The notes: generated by a model not told the origin, from the letters alone. Numbered from the stretch's first letter, positions 51,079 to 60,267 are shown. The stretch: 61,590 nucleotides of DNA from Streptomyces mangrovisoli (GCF_000974985.2 NZ_LAVA02000084.1:1-61590), one strand, 5' to 3'. Translations and numbers: made by a program.

Positions 51079-52610
51079 GGCTGCCCTCGCTCCCGGCCCG
51101 GCTGCGCTGCCACCACGGCATCCACTCGCTGCGCGGCAAGCTGACCCTGGCCAACGTGGCACTGCTCGCGGTCGGCATCGTCGTCGCGACCGCCGTGAGC
51201 CTGATGGGGATGCGGCACTACCTGCTCGGGCAGATCGACGCCCAGCTGACCAAGACCCGCCAGTCGCTGGGCGCTTCGGGACTGACCCTGGAGCAGGTCG
51301 ACTCGCTGGCCGCGCTCGCCGTGGTCCGCGACCGGTTCGTCACCCCGCCGGACGGCGGCCAGGCCCGCCCCCAGTCGATCTTCACCGCCGTCGACTCCAC
51401 CGGCCGGTCGCTGACCATCGCCGGGTTCGAGCCGACGGCCGCGCAGCACGCCCTGGCCGCCGCGGCCGGCGACCCGCGCGCGCTGGCCGCGGCGCCCGAG
51501 CCGCGCGAGGTCCAGGTGCACGGCGCGGCCTACCGGGCCACCGCCGTACGCCTGTCCGACGGGGACTACATCCTGCTCGCCACCTCCGCGGACGCCCTGC
51601 ACAAGGGCATCAGCAAGGCGCTCCACCTCGACCTCGCGGTCGGCACCCTGCTGCTCGCGCTGCTGGCCTGTCTGACGATGTTCAGCGTCCGCACGCGGAT
51701 GCGGCCGCTGGAGGACATGGTGGAGACCTCCTCCGCGATCGCCGAGGGCGACCTGACCCGGCGGGTGCCCTCCAGCCACCACCCCACCCAGGAGGTCGAG
51801 CAGCTGCGCCTCGCGCTCAACTCGATGCTCCAGCAGGTGGAGTCGGCGCACCGCACCCGCGAGCGCAGCGCGGCGCAGCTGCGCCGCTTCGTCGCCGACG
51901 CCTCGCACGAGCTGCGCACCCCGCTGTCCGCGATCCGCGGCTACCTCCAGCTCTACGACCAGGGGATGCTGCGCGATCCCGACGAGCGCCGGCGGGCCTG
52001 GGACCGGATGAACGGCGAGGTCGACCGGATGGGGCGGCTCGTGGACGAACTGCTCACCCTCGCCCGCCTGGACCAGCGGCCCCAACTGCGGTTCCGCAAC
52101 GTCGACATGAGCCGGCTGGTCCGGGACGCGGCGGCGGATCTGCGTGCCCAGCAGCCGGGCCGGCCGGTCGCGGTGGACGCCGAGGGCGCCCTGCTGGTGC
52201 ACGCCGACGAGTCGGGGCTGCGGCAGGTCCTCGGCAACCTGGTGGCCAACGTCCGCACCCACACGCCCGCCGACGTGCCCGTACGGCTCGGCGTGGACCG
52301 GGTGGACGGGGCGGTGCGGCTGCGCGTCGCGGACGAGGGTCCGGGGCTCGACGCGGAGGACGCGGCCCGGATCTTCGACCGGTTCTTCCGGGTGGGCGGC
52401 GGGGCCGGCAGCGGCCTGGGCATGGCGATCGTGCAGGGCGTGGTGGAGGCGCACGGCGGCGCGGTGTCGGTGCGCACGGAGCCGGACCGGGGCCTGGAGG
52501 TGACGGTCACCCTGCCCCGGGGAGCCGCCCACGACCCGGGAGCCGCCCAGGATCCGGGAGCCGCCCACGACCAGGGCGCGGCCCCGGCGAGGGCGCCCGC
52601 GCTGCCGTGA
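51075..52610 (+). CDS. Sensor histidine kinase
   Basis: 511 residues. Membrane helix 1 is at about 25-45 and helix 2 at about 187-206, enclosing an extracytoplasmic sensor of about 140 residues. HAMP follows at 207-260. HisKA is RRFVADASHELRTPLSAIRGYL with the phospho-histidine near 278. The HATPase part has LGNLVANVRTHTP (N box), VADEGPGLD (G1) and GSGLGMAIVQGVVEAHGG (G2). The tail carries a repeated GAAHDPGAAQDPG. ATG 51075 overlaps the regulator stop (ATGA). Signal unknown. Confidence 0.95.
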   Translation: MRLPSLPARLRCHHGIHSLRGKLTLANVALLAVGIVVATAVSLMGMRHYLLGQIDAQLTKTRQSLGASGLTLEQVDSLAALAVVRDRFVTPPDGGQARPQSIFTAVDSTGRSLTIAGFEPTAAQHALAAAAGDPRALAAAPEPREVQVHGAAYRATAVRLSDGDYILLATSADALHKGISKALHLDLAVGTLLLALLACLTMFSVRTRMRPLEDMVETSSAIAEGDLTRRVPSSHHPTQEVEQLRLALNSMLQQVESAHRTRERSAAQLRRFVADASHELRTPLSAIRGYLQLYDQGMLRDPDERRRAWDRMNGEVDRMGRLVDELLTLARLDQRPQLRFRNVDMSRLVRDAAADLRAQQPGRPVAVDAEGALLVHADESGLRQVLGNLVANVRTHTPADVPVRLGVDRVDGAVRLRVADEGPGLDAEDAARIFDRFFRVGGGAGSGLGMAIVQGVVEAHGGAVSVRTEPDRGLEVTVTLPRGAAHDPGAAQDPGAAHDQGAAPARAPALP

Positions 52611-52673
52611 CACGGCACCGCGAGCGGTTCACGTCACGTTCCGAGGTGCGCGGGCGCCCGGTCCGCGGTCGGC

Positions 52674-54230
52674 TCAGATCCACGACAGCTTCCACAGCCG
52701 GAACACGCCCGTGCCGTCGGAGAGATACTGCCCGCCGCCGATGTCCTCGGTGCTGATCACGTACTCCTTGCCCTGCCACAGCGGGATCAGCGGCACGTCC
52801 GCGGCCACGTCCGCCTGGAGGTCGCGGAAGTCGGCGTCCGTCCGGTCGCGTTCGACGAACCGCTGGCTGTCCTGGATCAGCCCGTCGACGATCTTGTTGC
52901 TGTAGCCGGTGTTCATCGTGGAGCCGGTGCCGATCAGCGGGGCCGCGAAGGTGTCCGGGTCGGGGTAGTCCGCGACCCAGCCGACCGCGTAGGCGTCCAG
53001 CTTCCCGCCCGCCCAGCGCTTCTGGAAGTCGGTCCACTCGTACCCCACGACATGGACCTTGAACAGGCCGCTCGCCTCCAGCTGCTGCTTCAGGTCCGCC
53101 GCCTCCTCGGCGGCGGCGCCGCGCCCCTTGCCGTAGCCGTAGGTGAAGGTGACCGGGGTGGTCACGCCGGCCTGCTTCAGCAGCGCCTTCGCCTTCTGCA
53201 CGTCCTGCTCGGGGTAGGCGTCGAAGAAGGCCGTGGTGTGGCCGGTGATGCCGGTCGGGATCAGCGAGTAGAGCGGGTCGACGGTGCCGTCGTAGACCGT
53301 GGCGGCCAGCTGCTCGCGGTTGACCAGCAGCGCGATGGCGCGGCGGACCAGCACGTCGTGCAGCGGCGAGCCGGAGCGGGTGTTGAAGTACAGGTTGCGG
53401 GTCTCGGAGCTGTCGGAGACCGAGACCCTGATGTCGGGGTCGCTCGGGGACAGGCTCGCCAGCAGCTTGGGCGTCAGGGCGCGGGAGGCGACGTCGATCC
53501 GCTTGGTCTTCCAGGCGGTGTCGAGCTGCGCCGCGGAGCCGTAGTACCGCAGGTCGATGGGGCGCCCGCCGCCCGAGACCGCGCCCTGGTAGCCGGGGTT
53601 GGGCTTGAGCCGGGCCTGCTTGCCCTTGTCGTACGACGTCAGGCGGTACATGCCGGTGCCGTCGACGGAGGTGCCGGTGCGCAGGGAGTTCCTCGGGTAC
53701 TCCGTGGAGTCGACGATCGAGCCGGCCCCGGTGGCCACCTTGAACGGGAAGGTGGCGTCCGCCGAGGACAGGTGGAAGGTGACCGTCATGCCGCTCGCGT
53801 CGACCGAGCGGAGCGTGGAGAGCAGCGAGGACGGGCCGACGTCGGCGGCGATCTTCTTGACCCGGTCGAAGGAGTACTTCACGTCCTCGGCGGTCATCGC
53901 GCGCCCGCTCGGGAAGGTGAGCCCGTCGCGCACCGTGCAGCGGTACGTCGTCAGGGCGGTGCCCACGAAGCCGCAGGACTTCGCCGCGTCCGGGACGGGC
54001 GAGGAGCCGCCCGGCTGGAAGGTCAGCAGCGTCTGGAAGACGTTGCTGTACAGGGCCCACGAGCCGGCGTCGTAGGCGCCCGCGGGGTCCAGCGAGGTGA
54101 CGGCGTCGGTCGTGCCGACGGTGATGGTCTTGCCGGTGTTCTCCTGCGACGGCAGTAACTGCCAGCCGCCGACGCCGACGGCCGCCAGTACGGCGAGCGT
54201 GGCGAGAATGCGCATGCGAACCGATCGCAT
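52674..54230 (-). CDS. ABC transporter substrate-binding protein, family 5 (peptide/nickel type)
   Basis: 518 residues. Signal-like start MRSVRMRILATLAVLAAVGVGGWQLL has no cysteine, so unlike most family members in Gram-positives it is not a lipoprotein; it may be secreted or stay anchored by this helix. Family-5 blocks are AMTAEDVKYSFDRV, NLYFNTRSGSPLHDVLVRRAIALLVNRE and YAVGWVADYPDPDTFAAPLI. No permease or ATPase genes are next to it, so it works alone or with a transporter elsewhere. ATG 54230; ATG 54215 is a shorter alternative. Confidence 0.9.
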   Translation of the reverse strand: MRSVRMRILATLAVLAAVGVGGWQLLPSQENTGKTITVGTTDAVTSLDPAGAYDAGSWALYSNVFQTLLTFQPGGSSPVPDAAKSCGFVGTALTTYRCTVRDGLTFPSGRAMTAEDVKYSFDRVKKIAADVGPSSLLSTLRSVDASGMTVTFHLSSADATFPFKVATGAGSIVDSTEYPRNSLRTGTSVDGTGMYRLTSYDKGKQARLKPNPGYQGAVSGGGRPIDLRYYGSAAQLDTAWKTKRIDVASRALTPKLLASLSPSDPDIRVSVSDSSETRNLYFNTRSGSPLHDVLVRRAIALLVNREQLAATVYDGTVDPLYSLIPTGITGHTTAFFDAYPEQDVQKAKALLKQAGVTTPVTFTYGYGKGRGAAAEEAADLKQQLEASGLFKVHVVGYEWTDFQKRWAGGKLDAYAVGWVADYPDPDTFAAPLIGTGSTMNTGYSNKIVDGLIQDSQRFVERDRTDADFRDLQADVAADVPLIPLWQGKEYVISTEDIGGGQYLSDGTGVFRLWKLSWI

Positions 54231-54422
54231 GGGTGCCCTCCCCGGACCCGGCCAGGGCCCTGTGGAAATGCCGCTCCCCTAGCGGCGGCGACACACATAA
54301 CCACAGGAGTTTCAGGCGGGGGAAGAGGATGTGAGGGACATGAGCAAGACGTTACCCATGAGTGTTCTCGTGACCACGCACAGTGGAATCCAATGTTCCG
54401 GACAGGGCGCTCAGAAAGCGCT

Positions 54423-55724
54423 TCACGCCTTGCGGGACAAGAGCTCCACGACCGTGATGTCGGACGGCGCCCAGACCCTGGTCGGCGGCCCCCAGGCGCC
54501 CGCGCCACGGCTGACGTAGAGCTGGGTGTCGCCGTAGCGTTCGAGGCCCGCGACGGTCGGGTTGGCGAGCTCCGCGACCAGGTTGCCGGGCCAGAGCTGC
54601 CCGCCGTGGGTGTGGCCGGAGAGCTGGAGGTCGACGTCGTGCCGGACGGCCTCGTGGATCTGGACGGGCTGGTGGGCGAGGAGCACGCAGGCGCGGGTGG
54701 TGTCCCGGTCGCCGAGCGCCTTGTCGAAGTCGGGGCCCTGGCCCTCGCTCTCGCCCTGGAGGTCGTTCACCCCGGCGAGGTCGAAGCCGGGCAGTTCGGT
54801 GCGGGCGTTGAGCAGCGGGTGCAGACCGAGCGTGCGGACCTCCTCGATCCACTGCTCGGCGCCGGAGAAGTACTCGTGGTTGCCGGTGACGAACCAGGCG
54901 CCGTGGCGGGCCTGCAACCGGGCCAGCGGGGCCGCGGCGGGCCCCAGGTCCTTCACGCTGCCGTCCACCAGGTCGCCGACGACCGCGATCAGGTCGGGCC
55001 GGGTGTGGTTGACGGTGTCGACGACCTTCTGCGCGAAGCCCCGGCCGAGGATCGGGCCCAAGTGGATGTCGCTGACGACCGCGATCCGGAACCCGTGCGC
55101 GGAGCGCGGCAGCTTGGCCAGCGGCACGGAGACCCGCTTGACGGAGGGCCCGCGCAGCACGCCGTAGGTGCCGCCTGTGACCGTACCGACGGCGGCCGCG
55201 GCGGCGGCGCCCCCGACCACCCGGGAGACGAACAGCCGCCGGGAGGGGCCGTCGGACCCGGGCGGGTCCGGGGTGACGGCGGGCGGAGGCTCGGGCGGCG
55301 TGGCGCCGCCGTCCGGCTCCGGGCGCGGGCGCGGCAGTACGGCCTCGGGCGTCCGCACGGCCGGTTCCGGTTCCGGGGCGGCCGCCCGCGCCGCGGTGGC
55401 GGCCCGGCGCTCCACGACGCGCCTCAGCAGCGGTCGTACGACCTCGCCCGCGACCACCGCGAGCAGCAGGTACAGCACCAGCGCCATCCACAGGAACCCC
55501 GGCCAGGCCAGCGTGCGCTGGAGCCAGAAGGGCGCGTGGGAGCGCTCGGTGACCAGGGCCGCGACCATCAGGACGGGTCCGGCCACGAAGACGGCGGTGC
55601 CCGCGCGGCGGGCGGCGCCGGGGCCGCGGGTGGTGTCGCGCACCAGCCGCCGCCACAGGTACCAGTGCCCCAGCGCCAGGACGGCGAGCGCGACCAGGGC
55701 GGCGAGGACGAAGACGACGATCAC
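54423..55724 (-). CDS. Membrane metallophosphoesterase (YkuE-like)
   Basis: 433 residues. Membrane segments lie at about 2-20, 43-60 and 74-96, then a Pro-rich cytoplasmic linker and a fourth hydrophobic stretch near 160-180. The calcineurin-type domain follows: IAVVSDIHLGPILG (DxH), VGDLVDG (GDxxD), VTGNHEYFSG (GNH) and LSGHTHGGQLWP (GHTH). These bind two metal ions. Related proteins hydrolyse phospholipid or nucleotide headgroups. GTG 55724 has AAAGGG eight bases before it. It follows the SCO4848-like gene by 16 bases, so they form a pair. Confidence 0.92.
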   Translation of the reverse strand: MIVVFVLAALVALAVLALGHWYLWRRLVRDTTRGPGAARRAGTAVFVAGPVLMVAALVTERSHAPFWLQRTLAWPGFLWMALVLYLLLAVVAGEVVRPLLRRVVERRAATAARAAAPEPEPAVRTPEAVLPRPRPEPDGGATPPEPPPAVTPDPPGSDGPSRRLFVSRVVGGAAAAAAVGTVTGGTYGVLRGPSVKRVSVPLAKLPRSAHGFRIAVVSDIHLGPILGRGFAQKVVDTVNHTRPDLIAVVGDLVDGSVKDLGPAAAPLARLQARHGAWFVTGNHEYFSGAEQWIEEVRTLGLHPLLNARTELPGFDLAGVNDLQGESEGQGPDFDKALGDRDTTRACVLLAHQPVQIHEAVRHDVDLQLSGHTHGGQLWPGNLVAELANPTVAGLERYGDTQLYVSRGAGAWGPPTRVWAPSDITVVELLSRKA

Positions 55725-55740
55725 GCTGCCGGCCCTTTCG

Positions 55741-55980
55741 CTATGCGGTCCGGCGCAGTGCGCGCAGGCCGCGCAACCCGATGCCCCCGATGACCGTCCC
55801 CAATACGAAGGACACGACGGCCAGCGTCAGATGCACCCAGAAGAAGGCGGTCGGACTGCCGTCGTGGAACGCCTGCCCACTGCTGTCCGCGACCAAATTC
55901 TTGACGAAAGTGACCCAGATGACCCACGAGTACACCCCGAAGGCGAGCAGGAACCAGGAGAGGGGGCGGGTGAGCTTCAT
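55741..55980 (-). CDS. SCO4848-family small membrane protein
   Basis: 79 residues with two membrane helices (PLSWFLLAFGVYSWVIWVTFV and FFWVHLTLAVVSFVLGTVIGGIGL). It matches my recollection of the conserved actinobacterial SCO4848 family, found next to a D-Ala-D-Ala carboxypeptidase as here. Function unknown. ATG 55980. Too short and too hydrophobic to say more. Confidence 0.85.
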   Translation of the reverse strand: MKLTRPLSWFLLAFGVYSWVIWVTFVKNLVADSSGQAFHDGSPTAFFWVHLTLAVVSFVLGTVIGGIGLRGLRALRRTA

Positions 55981-56071
55981 GCGTTCAGTATCTCCGCCGT
56001 CCGGCCGGTTCCGGTCCCGGGGTGGGGTGGGGAGCGGCACATCGGCCCACGCGGCGGGTACGGTCTCGTCC

Positions 56072-57460
56072 GTGCCCGCTCCCGTCCCGCCGCGCAGGCG
56101 GTTCCCGCTGGTCGCAGCCGCGGCCTCGCTGTCCCTCGCCCTGTCGGCGCCCGTCGCCCTCGCCGCGCCCGGGGTCTCGCCCGGCCCGTCGGCGGGTTCC
56201 GGCGCCGCCACGGGTTCCGGCCCCTCGGCGACCTCCGGCCCGTCCGCGGGCTCCGGCGCGTCCGCGACGTCCGACCCCTCCGACCCGTCCGCGAGCGGCA
56301 GCCCGTCGGCCACGCCTCCCGCGCGGATGTCGACGGTGGGCGGCGCGCGGCTGGGCGTGGCGGGCACGCAGGTCCAGCTCGCGGCCGGCGTGCCGGTGCT
56401 GCCGAAGGGCCTGACCGCCCGCTCGTGGATCGTCGCGGACGCCGAGTCCGGCGAGGTGCTCGCCGCGCACGACGCGCACTGGCGGCTGGCCCCGGCCAGC
56501 ACGATGAAGATGCTGTTCGCCGACACCGTGCTGCCCACCCTGCCGAGCGCCGAGCGGCACAAGGTGGTCCCGGCGGACCTGGCGGGCATCGGCGACGGTT
56601 CCAGCATGGTGGGGATAAAGGAGGGTGCGACCTACTCGGTCCGCGACCTCTGGCTCGGCGTGTTCCTGCGCTCGGGCAACGACGCCGTGCACGTGCTGTC
56701 GTCCATGAACGGCGGTCTCGGCAAGACGGTCGCGGACATGAACGCGCACGCCCAGGACCTCCAGGCGCTGGACACCCACGTGGTGACGCCGGACGGCTAC
56801 GACGCCCCGGGCCAGCTGTCGTCGGCGTACGACCTGACGCTGTTCGCCAGGTCCGGGCTCCAGAAGAAGGACTTCCGCACGTACTGCTCGACCGTGCGGG
56901 CGACGTTCCCCGGGGAGACGGAGAAGGGCGACGAGGGCGGCAAGGGCGGCGACTCCTTCGAGATCCAGAACACCAACCGGCTGCTGGCCGGTGACACCGA
57001 CGTGCCGGTGTACCAGGGCATCGCGGGCGTGAAGAACGGCAACACCACGAACGCGGGCGCCACCTTCACCGGGGTCGCCGAACGCGACGGGCACGTCCTG
57101 CTGGTCACCGTCATGCACCCGCAGGAGGACGAGCACAACGAGGTCTACAAGGAGGCCGCCAAGCTGCTCGACTGGGGGTTCACCGCCGACGGCAAGGTGA
57201 CGCCGGTCGGTGAGCTGGTGCCGCCGAAGGGCGCGGCGCCCGCGAGCGCCCAGCCGGGTGCCAACCCCTCCGGGCAGGCGGGCGGCGACGGCGCCCGGAG
57301 CCCGCAGCCGGACGCCGCCGGACGGCCGGTCCGCTCGGGCGGCGTGGGGATCGCGCTGGGCGTCGCCGGCGGGGTGCTGGCGCTGCTCGCGGCCGGGGCG
57401 TACCTGGTCAACCGCCGCTGGCCGCTGCCCGATCTGATGCGTCGCCGCCCCCGCGGGTGA
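56072..57460 (+). CDS. D-alanyl-D-alanine carboxypeptidase (serine peptidase S11)
   Basis: 462 residues. Signal peptide (RRRFPLVAAAASLSLALSAPVALAA), then a Ser/Gly/Ala/Pro-rich linker of about 60 residues. S11 catalytic motifs: PASTMKMLFADT (SxxK), LRSGNDAVHVL (SGN), and KNGNTTNAGATF, in the place of KTG. A C-terminal helix (GIALGVAGGVLALLAAGAYLV) anchors it outside the cell. It trims pentapeptide stems of peptidoglycan. GTG 56072 lies 7 bases after TACGGT, with no ribosome-binding site, so it is probably leaderless. Its end overlaps the convergent YihY gene by 53 bases. Confidence 0.92.
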   Translation: MPAPVPPRRRFPLVAAAASLSLALSAPVALAAPGVSPGPSAGSGAATGSGPSATSGPSAGSGASATSDPSDPSASGSPSATPPARMSTVGGARLGVAGTQVQLAAGVPVLPKGLTARSWIVADAESGEVLAAHDAHWRLAPASTMKMLFADTVLPTLPSAERHKVVPADLAGIGDGSSMVGIKEGATYSVRDLWLGVFLRSGNDAVHVLSSMNGGLGKTVADMNAHAQDLQALDTHVVTPDGYDAPGQLSSAYDLTLFARSGLQKKDFRTYCSTVRATFPGETEKGDEGGKGGDSFEIQNTNRLLAGDTDVPVYQGIAGVKNGNTTNAGATFTGVAERDGHVLLVTVMHPQEDEHNEVYKEAAKLLDWGFTADGKVTPVGELVPPKGAAPASAQPGANPSGQAGGDGARSPQPDAAGRPVRSGGVGIALGVAGGVLALLAAGAYLVNRRWPLPDLMRRRPRG

Positions 57461-58436
57461 CGTCCGTGCGCGGTCCGGTCCCCTCGCCCGACCGGCCCGC
57501 GCCGCCCGCCCCGGTCCCCTCGCGCGCCCCGCTCGCCCCGGTCTCCCCGCTCGCCCCGGTCCCGCCCGTCTGCTCGCTCTCCCCGGCCTCCTTGCTCCCC
57601 GTGGCGGTCCAGGACGCGCAGAACAGGACGAGTTTCGCGGTGAAGTTGATCCACAGCAGCAGGGCGACGGGGACGCCGAAGGCGCCGTACATGCTCTTGC
57701 TCGCCACGCCCTGGATATAGCCGCTGAGCAGCAGCTTCAGCAGTTCGAAGCCGATCGCGCCGATCAGCGCGGCGACCAGCAGCCGGCGGCGCGGCGGCTC
57801 GACGCCGGGCAGCAGGGTGAGGACGTAGAGCAGCAGCAGGAAGTCCGCGAGGACGGCGATGGCGAAGGCGAGGGCGTGGAGCAGGAAGCTGCCCCAGCTC
57901 ACCCGGCCGATGCCGAGCTGGTCACTGATCCAGCCGACCATGGCGGAGGCCACGGTGGAGATCGCGATCGTGGCGAGGACGGCGCCGCCGAAGCCGACCA
58001 GGACGCCCGCGTCCTTCACCTTGACCACGACCGGGTTGGCGGCGGGGTCGGGCAGCTCCCAGACCGCGCGCAGGCAGTCGCGCATCTGGCCGACCCAGCC
58101 GATGCCGGTGACCAGCAGCAGCGCGCCGGCGATCAGGCCGATGGTGCCCGCGTTCTGCACCAGCGCGTTGATGTCCAGCTGGTCGGAGATGCCGGGCACC
58201 TGCTCGGCGATCTTGTCCTGGAGCTGTTTCTGCTGGTCCGTGCTGAGCGTGGCCGCGGCGATCGCGGCGCCCACGGTGAGCAGCGGGAAGAGGGCGATGA
58301 AGCTGATGAACGTCATGGCCGCGGCGAGCCGGGTCCATTTCACCCGGTCCAGCCGTTCGTACGACCGACAGGCGTGGGTGAGCATCAGCCGCGCCACGAG
58401 CGGGCCCACGACGGGAAGCTTCTTCAGCCAGTCCAT
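57408..58436 (-). CDS. YihY/BrkB family membrane protein
   Basis: 342 residues. Six hydrophobic segments: near 38-62 (AAAMTFISFIALFPLLTVGAAIA), 98-120, 142-165, 182-205, 213-235 and 245-270. LAAAMTFISFIALFPLLT and FGVPVALLLWINFTAKLVLFCASW are family blocks. The C-terminal 70 residues are Gly/Ser/Glu-rich and disordered. Once annotated as ribonuclease BN, this family is now regarded as of unknown function. ATG 58436 follows GGGAGGA. Convergent with the carboxypeptidase. Confidence 0.9.
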   Translation of the reverse strand: MDWLKKLPVVGPLVARLMLTHACRSYERLDRVKWTRLAAAMTFISFIALFPLLTVGAAIAAATLSTDQQKQLQDKIAEQVPGISDQLDINALVQNAGTIGLIAGALLLVTGIGWVGQMRDCLRAVWELPDPAANPVVVKVKDAGVLVGFGGAVLATIAISTVASAMVGWISDQLGIGRVSWGSFLLHALAFAIAVLADFLLLLYVLTLLPGVEPPRRRLLVAALIGAIGFELLKLLLSGYIQGVASKSMYGAFGVPVALLLWINFTAKLVLFCASWTATGSKEAGESEQTGGTGASGETGASGAREGTGAGGAGRSGEGTGPRTDVTRGGGDASDRAAASGG

Positions 58437-58596
58437 GATCCGTTCCTCCCCGGTGCGCGGGACGCCACACCGTGCGGGTTCCCCGGAATCGCGGGACCGT
58501 GGCAGGTCCCACTAATGATCCATTCGGGATCCATTCCGGGTCGGTCAGGAATGTTCCACCCGTGATCCCCACGATAGGGGCGCTACGGTCGCCCGC

Positions 58597-59436
58597 ATGT
58601 TCTCCGACACCGCTTCCGTCACCGGCCGGGGCCGGACGCAGACCCTCCGCGGGCCGCACGAGCCCCCTCGGGGACACGGACCCGGGCCGGCGCACGGACT
58701 CCCCCGGAGCCTGCTCCTGCTCGGCGGCACCTCCGAGATCGCTCTGGCCACCGCACGCCGGCTGATCGTCCGCGGCGCCCGCACGGTGTGGCTGGCGGGC
58801 CGGCCCTCGGCGGCGCTGGACCGGGCCGCGCGAGGGCTCGCGGCGCTCGGCGCCGACGTGCGCACCGTCGCCTTCGACGCGCTCGGCCCCGCCTCGCACG
58901 AGGCGGTCCTCGGGCAGGTGTTCGCGCGGGGCCCGATCGACCTGGTGCTGCTCGCGTTCGGCGTGCTGGGCGACCAGGCGTACGACGAACGGGAGCCGGT
59001 GGGCGCGGTGCGGGTCGTGCAGACCAACTACACGGGCGCGGTGTCGGCGGGCCTGGTCAGCGGAGCGGCGCTGCAGGCCCAGGGGCACGGCCGGCTGGTG
59101 GTGCTCTCCTCGGTCGCGGGCGTGCGGGCCCGCCGCCGCGACTTCCTCTACGGCTCCAGCAAGGCGGGCCTCGACACGTTCGCGCAGGGCCTGGGCGACG
59201 CGCTGTACGGCACGGGGGCGGCCGTCATGGTCGTACGGCCGGGATTCGTCCGTACGGCCGCGACGGCGGGCCGCGCCGCACCGCGGCTCGCGACCACGCC
59301 GGAGGCCGTCGCCACGGCGATCGAACTGGGGCTGCGGCGAGGCTCGGAGGCGGTGTGGGTGCCGGGGTCGCTGCGGCCGGTGGGCGCGGCCCTGCGGCTG
59401 CTGCCGAGGGTGCTGTACCGGCGGCTGCCGCTGTAG
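58597..59436 (+). CDS. Short-chain reductase, DprE2-like
   Basis: 279 residues. After 35 basic/Pro-rich residues comes SLLLLGGTSEIALATARRLI (GGTSEI variant of the SDR nucleotide motif). SSVAGVRARRRDFLYGSSKAGLDTFAQGL gives the catalytic Ser, Tyr and Lys. It most resembles decaprenylphosphoryl-ribose 2'-epimerase subunit 2, which reduces the keto intermediate made by DprE1 in arabinan synthesis. No DprE1 gene is near, and Streptomyces are not known for arabinogalactan, so the true substrate is open. ATG 58597 lies 7 bases after TACGGT (leaderless candidate). Confidence 0.85.
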   Translation: MFSDTASVTGRGRTQTLRGPHEPPRGHGPGPAHGLPRSLLLLGGTSEIALATARRLIVRGARTVWLAGRPSAALDRAARGLAALGADVRTVAFDALGPASHEAVLGQVFARGPIDLVLLAFGVLGDQAYDEREPVGAVRVVQTNYTGAVSAGLVSGAALQAQGHGRLVVLSSVAGVRARRRDFLYGSSKAGLDTFAQGLGDALYGTGAAVMVVRPGFVRTAATAGRAAPRLATTPEAVATAIELGLRRGSEAVWVPGSLRPVGAALRLLPRVLYRRLPL

Positions 59437-59458
59437 CCGCGCGCGAGCCGCGAGCTGC

Positions 59459-59491
59459 GGGGCGCGGGGCGTGAGCTGCGGGGCGCGGGGC
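59459..59491. repeat. Short tandem duplication between convergent genes
   Basis: GAGCTGCGGGGCGCGGGGC occurs twice at a 21-bp period between the reductase and RNA ligase genes. No function inferred. Confidence 0.6.
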
Positions 59492-59495
59492 GGCG

Positions 59496-60083
59496 TCAGT
59501 AGGCCGGGCGGCTGGTGATCGTGTCGCGGTCGGCGTGGGCCGCCTGCGGGGGCACCACCGTGCCGCCGAAGGGGTACTCGCGCAGTTTGCGCCAGACGCC
59601 GTCGGAGCCCTGCTCGTAGAGCGCGAAGCCGGTGCAGGACCAGTCGGCCCGGTACTCCGCCAGCTCCGCGAACGCGCGGTCCATGGCGGCTTCCTCGATG
59701 CCGTGCGCCACCGTCACATGCGGGTGGTACGGGAACTGGAGCTCGCGGGCGACCGGACCCGAGCCGTCGCGGACCTGGGCCTGGAGCCGGCCGCACTCCT
59801 CGGCGCCCTCGGCGACCCGGACGTACACCACGGGCGACAGCGGGCGGAACGTGCCGGTGCCCGACAGCCGCATCGGGAACGGCCGCCCGGCGCCCGCGAC
59901 CTGGCCGAGGTGCGCGTCCACGGCCGGCAGGTCGGCCTCGTCGATCTCCGTCGGCGGCAGCAGCGTGACGTGCGTGGGGATGCACTGAGCCGCGGCGTCG
60001 CCGAAGCCCTCGCGCCGCTCCTGGAGCAGGCTGCCGTGCGGCTCCGGGACCGCGATCGACACACCGATCGTTACGGTCCCCAC
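59496..60083 (-). CDS. 2'-5' RNA ligase / cyclic phosphodiesterase family (2H) protein
   Basis: 195 residues. Two HxT motifs, HVTLLPP (about residue 38) and HVTVAHG (about 122), mark the 2H phosphoesterase fold. Family members open 2',3'-cyclic phosphates or join 2'-5' RNA ends in vitro; the cellular role is unknown. GTG 60083 has AGGAG five bases upstream. It lies downstream of trpS on the same strand. Confidence 0.88.
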   Translation of the reverse strand: MGTVTIGVSIAVPEPHGSLLQERREGFGDAAAQCIPTHVTLLPPTEIDEADLPAVDAHLGQVAGAGRPFPMRLSGTGTFRPLSPVVYVRVAEGAEECGRLQAQVRDGSGPVARELQFPYHPHVTVAHGIEEAAMDRAFAELAEYRADWSCTGFALYEQGSDGVWRKLREYPFGGTVVPPQAAHADRDTITSRPAY

Positions 60084-60104
60084 GTCGTCTCCTGTCGTCG
60101 TGCC

Positions 60105-60131
60105 GTGTCTGGCGTGTCTGGCGTGTCTGTT
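60105..60131. repeat. 9-bp tandem repeat downstream of trpS
   Basis: GTGTCTGGC, GTGTCTGGC, GTGTCTGTT in a row, in the leader of the RNA ligase-like gene. Confidence 0.6.
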
Positions 60132-60176
60132 TTCTGCTCAGCCGCCGGATATCGACTGTAAGGCCACAGTCGTCCT

Positions 60177-60218
60177 CCGGGCAGGCACAGCCGTAGTGAT
60201 GTGCAGCGCTCTGCCCGG
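60177..60218 (-). terminator. Probable hairpin terminator after trpS
   Basis: CCGGGCAG and CTGCCCGG form an outer 8-bp stem enclosing an inner GCACA/TGTGC stem, 50 bases past the trpS stop. Confidence 0.5.
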
Positions 60219-60267
60219 TGGTACGTGTGTGCGGTCGTGCGTCTCGGTGCCCGGCCCGGCGTCCGGC

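Noticed and set aside
54331..54519. Small plus-strand frame with a Met-rich start between the binding protein and phosphoesterase genes
   Set aside because: Overlaps the phosphoesterase end antisense; no ribosome-binding site and no conserved features.
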